64,000 bases of DNA from Gordonia sp. SID5947 (GTDB lineage: Bacteria; Actinomycetota; Actinomycetes; Mycobacteriales; Mycobacteriaceae), in assembly GCF_009862785.1 (NCBI RefSeq), contig NZ_WWHU01000001.1, positions 434,001 to 498,000 on the forward strand, in the 5' to 3' direction. The position numbers and the translations under genes are program-made. Shown here piece after piece: positions 1 through 10,462 of the stretch. The notes below the pieces were generated by a model. It was not told where the DNA came from. It did not search any database and worked only from the letters and a program-made list of their open reading frames with translations. Numbering within the stretch: the stretch's first letter is position 1; the number at the start of each line of letters is the position of its first letter.

Positions 1-384
1 GACGACGTCGAGGTCGCCGAACTACCCCGTCTCGACGTCCCGATCGACCGTGCCGCGCGGCTGCGCAAACTCGGCGTCGGGCTACCGGTGCCGAACGGCC
101 GGCCGTTCGGGTCGGGCGCGGCCCAGGTGACGGAGGCGACCGACGGCGGGTCGGGCACCGCGCGTGTGTACGAACTGTCCTGGCGTCAGCGACTTCCCGA
201 TCCGGACGGTCTGCAGCTCGGACGCTCCGGCGACGACCTGCTGGTGACGGTCGGCGGATTCCGGCATCCGGTGCGCCTACCCTCGGTTCTGCGGCGCTGT
301 GTGGTCGTCGACGCGATGTGGGACGGTGCCGAGCTGACGGTCCGGTTCATGCCGGATCCGGCATTGTGGCCGCAGGGCCGCTGA
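1..384 (+). CDS. ArsA-family ATPase, C-terminal end only (partial)
   Basis: The reading frame is open from the first base of the window and ends at a TGA at 382-384, so only about 127 C-terminal residues are visible and the P-loop half lies outside. The last ~70 residues are rich in short beta strands (WRQRLP, DLLVTVGGF, RLPSVLRRC, ELTVRFMPDP). This fits the HSP20-like domain that closes actinobacterial ArsA/anion-transporting ATPases of the Rv2184c type. The next genes match Rv2183c and Rv2182c in order, which supports the call. The exact substrate of this ATPase family in actinobacteria is not known, and the missing N-terminus prevents checking catalytic residues. Confidence 0.7.
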   Translation, partial: DDVEVAELPRLDVPIDRAARLRKLGVGLPVPNGRPFGSGAAQVTEATDGGSGTARVYELSWRQRLPDPDGLQLGRSGDDLLVTVGGFRHPVRLPSVLRRCVVVDAMWDGAELTVRFMPDPALWPQGR

Positions 385-463
385 CGTCGGACAGTCCGCC
401 GCGAAGCGTCGTGGCAGACGTCTCGCGTACACTACTGCCGGACCGGACAGGAGAGCTGCCCAC

Positions 464-880
464 ATGACCTCGGACGACACGACCGGACCCGGCGACGACA
501 ACGTCGCAGGCCACGCCCGTGGCGCCACGGGTGACCCGGTGCGGGACTTCCTCCTCGGCGTCGCGGCGCAGATCGATCAACTCGCCGCACTGTTCGGTGG
601 GACCGGACAGCGCTCGACCGGCCAGCACGCCGCAGCAGCGACGGCGGGGGTGTCCGCGGACACGGGCGCATTCGCCGATCTCGCCGGTGACATCACCGCG
701 TTGCTCGCCGAACTCGGAGATCTGCTGGCCCGTCTGCTCGCCGCCCTGATCGCGGTGCTCGAGGCGATGGCCGACGCGGTGCGATCGTCGCCGGCGGCCA
801 CCGCCGATGCGCCCCAGCACTACCAGCCGATCGCGGTTCGCATCGATGTGCGGCGGCCCGAGCCGGAGGGCGAGATCTGA
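464..880 (+). CDS. Conserved hypothetical protein (Rv2183c position)
   Basis: A 138-residue acidic, Ala/Leu-rich protein of unknown function. ATG at 464 is preceded by AGGAGAG (449-455) at good spacing, and a -10-like TACACT lies at 428-433. Residues about 60-105 form a long amphipathic, probably helical stretch rich in Leu and Ala; there is no signal peptide or catalytic motif I recognise. Its stop codon overlaps the ATG of the downstream glucokinase by one base (TGATG), so the two are translationally coupled. Position between the ArsA-like ATPase and the glucokinase/PlsC pair corresponds to the small conserved gene Rv2183c. No function is inferred. Confidence 0.75.
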   Translation: MTSDDTTGPGDDNVAGHARGATGDPVRDFLLGVAAQIDQLAALFGGTGQRSTGQHAAAATAGVSADTGAFADLAGDITALLAELGDLLARLLAALIAVLEAMADAVRSSPAATADAPQHYQPIAVRIDVRRPEPEGEI

Positions 881-1857
881 TGGGAGACTTGACGATCGGC
901 ATCGACATCGGCGGCACGAGTGTGCGCGCGTCGGTGGTCGACGACCATGGCGCGATGCTGGACACCCTGCGCGCGGCCACGCCGCCGACGACGAGCGCGC
1001 TCGAACACTGCCTCGACCGCCTGGTCGGTGAACTCACCTCGAGGTGGGCGGCGAAGGCTGTCGGACTGGCGATCGCGGGATTCCTCACCCCCGACCGCCG
1101 CGTGGTGCGATTCGCGCCGCACCTGCCGTGGCGGGAGGCCACGGTCGCCGAGGACATGACGTCGCGGATCGGTGTCCCCGTCGTCGCCGAGCACGACGCG
1201 AACGCCGCCGCGGTGGCGGAGTGGCGGTTCGGGGCTGCGGCACGCGGCAAGAATTCGCTGGTGCTCGCCATCGGTACCGGGATCGGGGCGGGGCTGCTGC
1301 TCGACGGCGAGATCTATCGCGGAAGTTTCGGGGTCGCGCCCGAACTCGGACATCTGACAGTGGTCCCGAACGGTCGCGTGTGCTCGTGCGGCAAGCTCGG
1401 ATGTTGGGAAAGATACTGCAGCGGTACGGCTTTGGTTGATACCGTGCTGGAGTTGCTCGCCGACGGCGATTGGGGGCGCAGTCAGCTGGCCGCGGACGTG
1501 GCCGCCGATCCCGGCTCCCTGACCGGGCGTCGGGTGGCGGGCGCTGCCGCGGATGGGGATGCGGTCGCGATCGCGGCGTTCGCCCAATTCGCCGCATCGC
1601 TGGGACAGGGGCTCGCGATGATCGCGGACATCTTCGACCCGGATCTCATCGTGCTCGCGGGCGGTGTCGGCGCGGCGTCCGGCCTGTTCCTCGACGAGGC
1701 GCGCGAACACTATGCACGGCTGGTGACCGGCGCCGGCCATCGACAGCTCGCCCGTATCCGCGGCACCCAACTCGGCGAGAGTGCCGGCGTGGTGGGCGCG
1801 GCAGAAGTTGCGCGACAAGCAATCAGGGCGCAGGCCGGGGAGACGCTACGCAGCTGA
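880..1857 (+). CDS. glk: ROK-family glucokinase
   Basis: Predicted cytoplasmic ATP-dependent sugar kinase (325 aa) phosphorylating glucose to glucose 6-phosphate. The N-terminus has the phosphate-binding motif GIDIGGTSVRAS (residues ~6-17). The substrate loop EHDANAAAVAEW lies at ~107-118, and a second glycine motif, IGTGIGAGLL, follows. The ROK zinc signature CSCGKLGCWE is present near residue 170 with all three cysteines, and ELGHL provides the conserved zinc-binding His. Length is normal for the family. The order ROK kinase then plsC matches the glk-plsC pair of Corynebacterium. Start ATG overlaps the previous stop. Other ROK sugars cannot be excluded. Confidence 0.85.
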   Translation: MGDLTIGIDIGGTSVRASVVDDHGAMLDTLRAATPPTTSALEHCLDRLVGELTSRWAAKAVGLAIAGFLTPDRRVVRFAPHLPWREATVAEDMTSRIGVPVVAEHDANAAAVAEWRFGAAARGKNSLVLAIGTGIGAGLLLDGEIYRGSFGVAPELGHLTVVPNGRVCSCGKLGCWERYCSGTALVDTVLELLADGDWGRSQLAADVAADPGSLTGRRVAGAAADGDAVAIAAFAQFAASLGQGLAMIADIFDPDLIVLAGGVGAASGLFLDEAREHYARLVTGAGHRQLARIRGTQLGESAGVVGAAEVARQAIRAQAGETLRS

Positions 1858-1928
1858 ACCTGAGGATGTGTATCGTTTCTGCGGGTAAGGTCTGAGGCGG
1901 TGGCGATAGGCGAGATTCGGAGTCTTCG

Positions 1929-2639
1929 ATGTGGTACTACACCTTCAAATTTGTATTGTTGGGACCGTTCCTCCGCCTCATCGGCCGGCCGAAGGTCGAA
2001 GGACTCGAGAACCTCCCGTCGCGCGGTCCGGCAATCCTGGCCAGTAACCATCTGGCCGTGATGGACAGCTTCTATCTGCCGCTCATGGTGCGGCGGCGGA
2101 TCTACTTCCTGGCGAAGAGCGAGTACTTCACCGGCACCGGTCCGAAGGGTGCGTTCCAGCGCTGGTTCTTCTCCGCCGTCGGCCAGATCCCGATCGACCG
2201 TTCCGGTGCCGAGGCCGCTGCGGGCGCGTTGACCGCGGCGCGCCGCCAGCTCGAGGCAGGCGAACTGATGGGGATGTACCCGGAGGGCACGCGATCCCCG
2301 GACGGCCGGCTGTACAAGGGCAAGACCGGCCTCGCGCGGGTCGCGCTCGACACCGGCGTGCCGGTGATCCCGGTCGCGATGATCAACACGGAGAAGCTCA
2401 ACCCGCCCGGGTCGATCATCCCGCGTCCGGCGCGCGTCGTCGTCAAGATCGGTAAGCCGCTGAATTTCGCGCGGTACGACGGGATGCAGGGAAACCGCTT
2501 CATCGAGCGCGCGATCACCGACGAGATCATGTACGAGCTGATGCAGCTGACCGGACAGCAGTACGTCGACATCTACGCGGCCTCGCTCAAGGACGCCAAG
2601 CCGAAGCCGCAGGAGTCCATCCCGGCATCGGCGGCCTGA
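1929..2639 (+). CDS. plsC: 1-acyl-sn-glycerol-3-phosphate acyltransferase
   Basis: Membrane-associated acyltransferase (236 aa) that acylates lysophosphatidic acid to phosphatidic acid in phospholipid synthesis. The catalytic NHX4D motif appears as NHLAVMD (residues ~38-44), and the phosphate-binding block is YPEGTRSPDG (~117-126) followed by KGKTGLARVA. The N-terminus has one hydrophobic segment (FKFVLLGPFLRLIG). A GGAG (1920-1923 region) lies upstream of the ATG. It corresponds to Rv2182c by position. The gene ends 42 bases before a convergent mannosyltransferase; the gap holds a short inverted repeat (2652-2657 with 2663-2668) that may terminate transcription. Confidence 0.9.
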   Translation: MWYYTFKFVLLGPFLRLIGRPKVEGLENLPSRGPAILASNHLAVMDSFYLPLMVRRRIYFLAKSEYFTGTGPKGAFQRWFFSAVGQIPIDRSGAEAAAGALTAARRQLEAGELMGMYPEGTRSPDGRLYKGKTGLARVALDTGVPVIPVAMINTEKLNPPGSIIPRPARVVVKIGKPLNFARYDGMQGNRFIERAITDEIMYELMQLTGQQYVDIYAASLKDAKPKPQESIPASAA

Positions 2640-2681
2640 CCCGGCGCGCGCCCGTCGTGGTGCGACGGCCCCGCGGGAGGC

Positions 2682-4058
2682 TCAGCTGATGTGTGCGTCC
2701 GCGAGCTGTGGTCGTGCATGGGCGGTGCCCTCGCCGGTGATCTGCGGCGGGAACAACCACACCACGAGTAGGACGGCCAGGCCCCACAGCGTGTACGAAT
2801 TACCGATCAGGTGGTCGACGACCGACCACTGACGGACCGCGGGCGACAAGAACTGGAACGGGCCGAGCGCGAAGATCGCGAGTCCTGTTGCGGCCACCGC
2901 GCCGTATCCGAATCGGACACGTCGGTCGGTGTCGCGGGACGCCACCACGGTGGCGGTCAGGATGGTCGGGATCGCCCAGACCCAGTGATGGGCCCACGAG
3001 GTCGGCGACACGAGCAGACCCCACAGCGCGACGACCGACACCGTCATGACTGCCGCGACCCGTGCCGAGGCGTCTCCGCCATCGGGACGGCGACATGCCT
3101 CGAAGGCCGCGATCGGTCGACATGCTCGCGCCGCGACGAGTGCCAGCACGGTCACCACCAGCGAACTGATGACCCACATCAGTTGCTCGGCCGATTCCGA
3201 TTGCGGGATGAGGCGAATCCACATCGCGTTGAGGTTCTGGTTGATCCGGCCCGCGGGGTCGCCGATGCGAGTGGTGTGGAAGAGCGTGTGCGTCCAATAG
3301 CCGTGCGAATCCGCGGGAAGCCATATCCACGCGAGCGCCCCGGCACCGACGAAGGTGCCGACCGTGACGACGGCCGCCCGCCACTGGCGCGTCAGCAGAT
3401 AGACGGCGACGAAGACCAACGGGGTCAACTTGATCGCGGATGCGATCCCGGTCAGGAGACCGCGGAACGGGCCGGTGGCCGCGGCACGGGCGCGGCCGAC
3501 GACGAAGATGTCGACGATGATCATCGCCATCAGGATGATGTTGATCTGTCCGAATCCGAGGGTCATCCACAATGGGTTGAGCCAGACCACCCCGGCGCCG
3601 AGCAACAGGGCGATCCACCATCTGTTTCCCGGATTGCCCACCGACAGCATGCTCAGCACGATGTGCAGGATCACCACCGTCAGCGCGACGGTGATCAGCG
3701 AGATCAGCAGTCCGGCCAGACCGAGGCCGATGGCGCCGAGTGGCATGAAGCCGAGCGCGGCGAACGGGGGATAGGTGAACGGCAACCAGATTCCGTCGCT
3801 GGTGAACGGCATGGATCCGTCGGCGTAGAGGCTCTGTCCGTGTTGCCAGATCTGGCCGCCGAGACGGTAGACGTCCAGGTCGATGCGGGTGCGGGTGCCG
3901 AAACTCGACGTGAACGGGATCCCGACGATCTGCAGGGTGACCGACGCGATGAACACCGCGGCGACGGCGGTGCGTGCGGCGCTCGACGGCGCCCATCGGT
4001 GCAGCCGGCTGTCGGCCGCGGACAGGTAAGTCATGGTCTCGGCGGTTCTCTGCTCCAC
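2682..4058 (-). CDS. GT87-type alpha-(1->2)-mannosyltransferase (Rv2181-like)
   Basis: Polytopic GT-C glycosyltransferase (458 aa) with about ten hydrophobic helices. The first extracytoplasmic loop carries the acidic site typical of polyprenyl-phosphomannose-dependent enzymes (RTRIDLDVYRLGGQIW, residues ~56-71). Rv2181, in the same place in M. tuberculosis, adds alpha-1,2 mannose branches to lipomannan and lipoarabinomannan, and I infer the same role. The start is uncertain: GTG at 4058 gives the longest form, but ATG at 4034 (MTYLSAADSR) is also plausible, and neither has a clear ribosome binding site. It diverges from the RNase AS gene with only ~20-45 bases between starts. Confidence 0.8.
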   Translation of the reverse strand: MEQRTAETMTYLSAADSRLHRWAPSSAARTAVAAVFIASVTLQIVGIPFTSSFGTRTRIDLDVYRLGGQIWQHGQSLYADGSMPFTSDGIWLPFTYPPFAALGFMPLGAIGLGLAGLLISLITVALTVVILHIVLSMLSVGNPGNRWWIALLLGAGVVWLNPLWMTLGFGQINIILMAMIIVDIFVVGRARAAATGPFRGLLTGIASAIKLTPLVFVAVYLLTRQWRAAVVTVGTFVGAGALAWIWLPADSHGYWTHTLFHTTRIGDPAGRINQNLNAMWIRLIPQSESAEQLMWVISSLVVTVLALVAARACRPIAAFEACRRPDGGDASARVAAVMTVSVVALWGLLVSPTSWAHHWVWAIPTILTATVVASRDTDRRVRFGYGAVAATGLAIFALGPFQFLSPAVRQWSVVDHLIGNSYTLWGLAVLLVVWLFPPQITGEGTAHARPQLADAHIS

Positions 4059-4079
4059 GTGGTGTGAATACTGGTGGGT

Positions 4080-6061
<1,982 letters not shown>

Positions 6062-6070
6062 CCGCCGCGA

Positions 6071-7270
6071 TCAGCTGAGGTAAGTCTGCCCGACCCACCA
6101 CCCGATCGCGCCGATCGCGACTGCGAGCAGCAGTACGAGGGTCGTCCAGATCAGTGCGCGGACCGGCCCGTTGTCGTCTGGTTCCGCCCGATCGTCGAAC
6201 CGGGTTTCCTGACGTGTCATCTTCGACGCGGGGACGTCGGACCTCGTCCTCGGCGCCGCAGCGATGGGCGCGACGGCGGGCGGTGTCGCCGCGGGCCCCG
6301 ACTCCACCCTGGTGGGGTCGACGATCGGGGCGGCAGCGGCCGGAGGACGTGCGCGACCGGCACGCAACCGTGCCATCGTGTCGCGTTCGGCGGACATTCG
6401 CGGGGCCGGCACCGTGAAAGACGGCAGATCCAGATCGTCGGCGGCGGCGAGCAACGCACGCCGCATGTCGTAGCCGTCCGCGTAGCGCTCGGCGGGATCC
6501 CGTTCGGTGGCGCGCAGAACGATCTCGTCGAACTCCTCGGGTACGCCGTCGACCACGTCGCCGGGCGCCGGCACGTCGTAGCTGAGCCTCTGGTATGCCA
6601 GTGCCAGCGGTGTATCGCCACGGAAAGGCGTTCGGCCGGTGAGCAATTCGAACATCATGACGCCCATCGAATAGACGTCGCTACGGGCGTCGGCGTCGCC
6701 GGCCTCGACCTGCTCGGGCGACAGGTAGGCCGCTGTGCCCAGGATGACACTGGCCGAGGTGACGCCTGCCTCGGCGACCGCACGGACCAGCCCGAAGTCG
6801 GCGACCTTCACCTCGCCGACGTCGGAGATGAGCACGTTCTCGGGCTTCACGTCGCGGTGGACGAGTCCGGCGGCGTGGGCGGTGCCGAGTCCGCCGAGCA
6901 CCGGATCGGCCACCGCGCTGACCGCGTGGGGTGGCATCGGACCGCGTTCGCGCAGCAGTTCCCGAAGGCTGCCACCCTGGACGAGTTCCATCACCAGAAA
7001 CGCGATCCCGTCGTCGATGCCCTGGTCGTACACGGCCACCAGCCCAGGATGTTTCAATCCGGCGACGGCCCGGGCCTCGAACTCGAACCGCCGCAGGAAC
7101 TGCGGATCGCCGCTGTAGCGGGCGTCCATCACCTTGATCGCCACCGACCTGCCCAGCCGCAGATCGACCCCGAGGTAGACCGCGGACATCCCGCCGCGCG
7201 CGATCGGCGCGTCGATCCGGTAGCGGCCCTCGAGGGACGCGCCCAGGAGTGAGTCGGCGGGAGGTTTCAC
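6071..7270 (-). CDS. pknL: Serine/threonine protein kinase PknL
   Basis: Membrane-anchored Hanks-type kinase, 399 aa, the same length as M. tuberculosis PknL. It has the glycine loop IARGGMSAVY, catalytic lysine in VAIKVMD, HRDVKPEN catalytic loop, DFG, and a SPE in place of APE (AAYLSPEQ). A long linker rich in Ala/Pro/Arg follows, then one transmembrane helix near the very C-terminus (WTTLVLLLAVAIGAIGWWVG). There is no PASTA region, as expected for PknL. GTG at 7270 is chosen because the kinase core begins ~11 residues later; longer forms run into unrelated sequence. It diverges from the Rv2175c-type gene, its known phosphorylation partner in M. tuberculosis. Confidence 0.92.
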   Translation of the reverse strand: MKPPADSLLGASLEGRYRIDAPIARGGMSAVYLGVDLRLGRSVAIKVMDARYSGDPQFLRRFEFEARAVAGLKHPGLVAVYDQGIDDGIAFLVMELVQGGSLRELLRERGPMPPHAVSAVADPVLGGLGTAHAAGLVHRDVKPENVLISDVGEVKVADFGLVRAVAEAGVTSASVILGTAAYLSPEQVEAGDADARSDVYSMGVMMFELLTGRTPFRGDTPLALAYQRLSYDVPAPGDVVDGVPEEFDEIVLRATERDPAERYADGYDMRRALLAAADDLDLPSFTVPAPRMSAERDTMARLRAGRARPPAAAAPIVDPTRVESGPAATPPAVAPIAAAPRTRSDVPASKMTRQETRFDDRAEPDDNGPVRALIWTTLVLLLAVAIGAIGWWVGQTYLS

Positions 7271-7397
7271 GTGGCCGAATCTACCGGGCGACGTCGCGCG
7301 GGCGGTGTATCGACTCGGGCTCGCAGCACGGTCGGCGTGCCCCGGATCCGGGACGGCATCGTTGGGCGACGACGTCCGAGCCGGTACGCTCGGCGAT

Positions 7398-7763
7398 GTG
7401 GGTTCACTACCGCTGTCCGAAGACAGTCTCCCGCCCGAGCTCGACACCCTGACGATCGACGATGTGGCGCGCCGGCTGCGTGTGTCGGCCAATCGCGTCC
7501 GCACCCTGATCCATGACCACCAACTGCTCGCGGTGTCGCGTGGGGGTCAGCCGGCCATCCCGGCGGTGTTCTTCGACGACCTCGGAATCGTCAAGCATTT
7601 CACCGGACTCGTGGAGGTCCTTTTCGACGGCGGTTACACCCGCGACGAGGCGATGGAGTGGCTGTTCGCCACCCAGGACGACCTCGGTATGTGTCCCGCC
7701 GAAGCGCTGCACACACATTCGGCTCGCGAGGTCATCCGCCGAGCGCAGGCCCAGGCCTTCTGA
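7398..7763 (+). CDS. Rv2175c-family DNA-binding protein, PknL substrate homologue
   Basis: A 121-residue cytoplasmic protein with an N-terminal winged helix (LTIDDVARRLRVSANRVRTL, roughly residues 18-37) and a small C-terminal helical domain. GTG at 7398 is the start that begins just before the acidic tail SLPLSEDSLPPELDTLT, giving the family length. In M. tuberculosis the N-terminal tail of Rv2175c is phosphorylated by PknL and this lowers DNA binding; here the tail retains Ser and Thr residues but the exact acceptor is not clear. It is divergent from pknL with a 127-base gap that must hold both promoters. Target genes are unknown. Confidence 0.85.
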   Translation: MGSLPLSEDSLPPELDTLTIDDVARRLRVSANRVRTLIHDHQLLAVSRGGQPAIPAVFFDDLGIVKHFTGLVEVLFDGGYTRDEAMEWLFATQDDLGMCPAEALHTHSAREVIRRAQAQAF

Positions 7764-7850
7764 CCGACGGTCCCACCAGGGCAGACGTGCGGGCACGCCA
7801 TGTGCGTCTCGCGACGGCCGGGTCGCTCGACGGCATCGCGAAGCACGCTC

Positions 7851-9404
7851 TCAGGCACGGGGTGTCGTCGATCCGTCGGGCTCGTCAGACCGGTCGGGAC
7901 CCCGGAACCAGGAGACGACCCGGCCGAGGCGCAACGGATCCCGCCGTGTGAGTGAGACCGCGGCGAGTACCGACAGCGCAGTCGCGAGGAGTACCTCGGG
8001 GAGTTTGTAGAACAGGATCGAATCGTCGGGCTGGAACACGATGAGCATGAACGTGGAGACGCCGACGACGGTCGCGCGTACCCACCCTGGCAGCGTGAAC
8101 GCCACCGCGAGGCACAGCACCCACGTGTAATACCAGGGGAGCGTGGACGGTTCGAGGAGCAGGACCGCGAGCATCGCCCACGTCATGCCTGCCATCGCGC
8201 TGCGTTCGTCGCGACGGTGCGACCACCACAGACCCACCAGGATGATCGCGAGCACCACCATCCCGACCGCGCGCGTGACCCCCAGCACGGGTTGCAGATT
8301 CAGCGCGGTGAACGGGGCGGCCACCAGCGTCACGAGGTGCCCGGCGAGGGTGGGCACCGTGAACCAGTTGATGATTCGATCCGCCCACCCGAGGCCGGTC
8401 AGCCAACCGAGACCCAGCCCGAGCAGCGCGGTGCACACGCCGAACACCGCGACGGTGATCCCGATCACCGAGGCGAGGACCCGGGCCACGTCGACCGGCT
8501 CGACGCGCCGGCGGGCGCGGATGTGCGACAACCAGATCCACAGCACGAACGGGATCGCGATACCGGCGGTGACCTTGATCGACACCGCCAGTCCGAGCAC
8601 GACGAGACCCGTGACGTGTCGGCCGGTGACGACCAGCGCGACGCCGGCCACGAGGACACCCATCATCAGCAACTCGACGTGACTGCCGGCCACCAGGTGG
8701 ATGAGGACCATCGGGTTGGCGAGCGCCAGCCACAGTCCGGCCTGCGGCGATGCGCCGAAATGGCCGGCCAGTCGTGGAATCGCCCAGAGCGCCAACAGAA
8801 GTCCGGGCAACAGGACCAGCCGGATCGCGTAGACCCCGAGAATGACGTGGTCGCCGGTGATCTCGGTGACCACCCGGGTCATGCCGACGAAAAGTGGACC
8901 GTAAGGTGCCGTGGTGGTCGCCCAGACCTGCGCCATGCTGTCGAGGAGCGGTCCGGGAAGGTGTGCCGGCCCGTCTGCATACGGGTCGAATCCTTCCCGG
9001 AACAACGCTCCCTGTCCCAGATATGCGTAGACATCGCGGCTGTAGACCGGGACGGCGAGGGCGAGCGGCGCGGCCCAGCCCACTATTCCCCAGCGGAACG
9101 TGCGCACCGAGAGCGCCACCCGGTCGGTGTCGAGCCGGCGTCCCAGACGTACCCAGGCGATGACCATGGTCGCGACGCCGAGCCAGAAGACGCTGCCGAA
9201 CAACGTCTTGCCGTGCCCGTACGTGATTGCCGACAGGCCCAGGTCCTGGGCCACCGTGCTGTTCCGCGCGATGTCGCCGACGCCGAAGCTGCCGATGCAC
9301 ACGAGGACGGAACCGATGAAGCCGACCAGCAGGTCCGCGAACCCCGCCTCGCGAACCGACTGGCTCCAGCGAGATCGCGGGGATTGGTCGCGGGTCGCGG
9401 TCAC
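7851..9404 (-). CDS. mptA: Alpha-(1->6)-mannopyranosyltransferase MptA
   Basis: Large polytopic GT-C enzyme (517 aa, ~12-13 hydrophobic helices) that extends the alpha-1,6 mannan backbone of lipomannan using polyprenyl-phosphate mannose (Rv2174 family). The conserved first-loop acidic site is in VPVYSRDVYAYLGQGALF (residues ~118-135), and the DPYADGP motif follows. The C-terminus is a short cytoplasmic basic tail. GTG start overlaps the stop of the upstream desaturase-like gene by GTGA, so it is translated from a common mRNA with that gene and the prenyl synthase. The companion branching enzyme (Rv2181-like) lies 3.8 kb away. Confidence 0.88.
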   Translation of the reverse strand: MTATRDQSPRSRWSQSVREAGFADLLVGFIGSVLVCIGSFGVGDIARNSTVAQDLGLSAITYGHGKTLFGSVFWLGVATMVIAWVRLGRRLDTDRVALSVRTFRWGIVGWAAPLALAVPVYSRDVYAYLGQGALFREGFDPYADGPAHLPGPLLDSMAQVWATTTAPYGPLFVGMTRVVTEITGDHVILGVYAIRLVLLPGLLLALWAIPRLAGHFGASPQAGLWLALANPMVLIHLVAGSHVELLMMGVLVAGVALVVTGRHVTGLVVLGLAVSIKVTAGIAIPFVLWIWLSHIRARRRVEPVDVARVLASVIGITVAVFGVCTALLGLGLGWLTGLGWADRIINWFTVPTLAGHLVTLVAAPFTALNLQPVLGVTRAVGMVVLAIILVGLWWSHRRDERSAMAGMTWAMLAVLLLEPSTLPWYYTWVLCLAVAFTLPGWVRATVVGVSTFMLIVFQPDDSILFYKLPEVLLATALSVLAAVSLTRRDPLRLGRVVSWFRGPDRSDEPDGSTTPRA

Positions 9405-10462
9405 GGCCCGATCCTACGGCGCGGCGATTCGCCGAGCGTCGCGACGACGCGCTCGGCGGCGAGCCGCCCCGACACCAGCGCCGGCGGGATGCCGTCTCCC
9501 GGCACGGTTGCCGCACCTGCCAGGAACAGATTGTGGCTCTCCGGCCACCGGTTGGGGGTTCGCAGCGGACCGGTCTGTCGAACCGTGTGAGCGGCGCTGA
9601 ACGGCGTTCCGGCCGGCAGGCCGGCGGCCGCCCACGTGCCGGGGTCGTCGACGCGCAGCACGCGCAGAGCCGTGTCGATCTGGTGATGGCCACGCGCGGC
9701 GAGTGTCTGCGGGCATTCGTCGACGTAGGGGCCGGCGAGGGCCTCCCATGGCAGGTTCGCGGTGGTCAGATCGGGGCGAGGGGCGAGGACGGAGACCGGC
9801 TCCATCGGACCGGTCAGGCCGGGGTCGGACAGTGCGGGACGTGTCACCAGGAACGATGGATCACGCATGAGGCGTCCCGGAGTGCGGGTGAGGTCGACGA
9901 ACTTCTCTGTCCAGGCTGCCGCGAAGTCGAGAGTGTGATGGTGCCCCGGCCAGCTCTCGGTGACCGAACGTGGTGCGAGACCGTGGATCACCACGGCACT
10001 CGGGGAGTACCGGAGCCGGCGCCACCGCGGACCGCGCGGCAACTCGGCGCCCAGCAGCCGTGCCGTCTCGGCGATCGGTACGGCGGCCACCACCGCATCC
10101 GCCGGGAGGGCGTCGCCGGAGTCGAGGCGGACGCCCGTGACGCGTGATCCGTCGCGGTACAGGGCGGTTGCGCGGGTGGACAGTGTCACCGTGGCACCGG
10201 CATCCGGATCGACGTCGATCAGTGACGGCATGGTGAGAACCGTTGCCCCGGTGTCGAATCCGACGGCGCCGAGGGTGGAATCAGGTCCGCGCGGCTCCGC
10301 TGCGGGTGTCTCGGTTCGGACCAGCCCGCCCGCGCTCGGCGACCCATCGACGACGGTGACCCGGTGGCCGAGACCGGTGAGCCGCAGCGCCGCCGAGAGA
10401 CCCGACATCCCCGCGCCGATGATCACCACCCGGTCGCGGCGACGTGCGCGCGTCGCGGTCAC
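9401..10462 (-). CDS. Phytoene-desaturase-like FAD oxidoreductase with a large internal deletion
   Basis: 353 aa. The N-terminus is a clear FAD-binding Rossmann motif (VIIGAGMSGLSAALRL) followed by the carotenoid-desaturase block FDTGATVLTMPSL (~residues 68-80). The C-terminus has the second FAD contact LFLAGAATVPGDGIPPALVSGRLAAE. CrtI-type enzymes are about 500 residues; the ~145 residues normally between TMPxLID and the GATVxLxTxA segment are absent without breaking the frame, so the middle domain that covers the substrate tunnel is largely missing. It sits between a prenyl diphosphate synthase and mptA with GTGA overlaps on both sides, suggesting a carotenoid-linked operon. Whether the deletion is natural or an assembly error cannot be told here. 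Confidence 0.65.
   Translation of the reverse strand: MTATRARRRDRVVIIGAGMSGLSAALRLTGLGHRVTVVDGSPSAGGLVRTETPAAEPRGPDSTLGAVGFDTGATVLTMPSLIDVDPDAGATVTLSTRATALYRDGSRVTGVRLDSGDALPADAVVAAVPIAETARLLGAELPRGPRWRRLRYSPSAVVIHGLAPRSVTESWPGHHHTLDFAAAWTEKFVDLTRTPGRLMRDPSFLVTRPALSDPGLTGPMEPVSVLAPRPDLTTANLPWEALAGPYVDECPQTLAARGHHQIDTALRVLRVDDPGTWAAAGLPAGTPFSAAHTVRQTGPLRTPNRWPESHNLFLAGAATVPGDGIPPALVSGRLAAERVVATLGESPRRRIGP

Noticed and set aside
7764..7850. Terminator between the Rv2175c-type gene and mptA
   Set aside because: Only short imperfect complementarity is present and there is no T-run.
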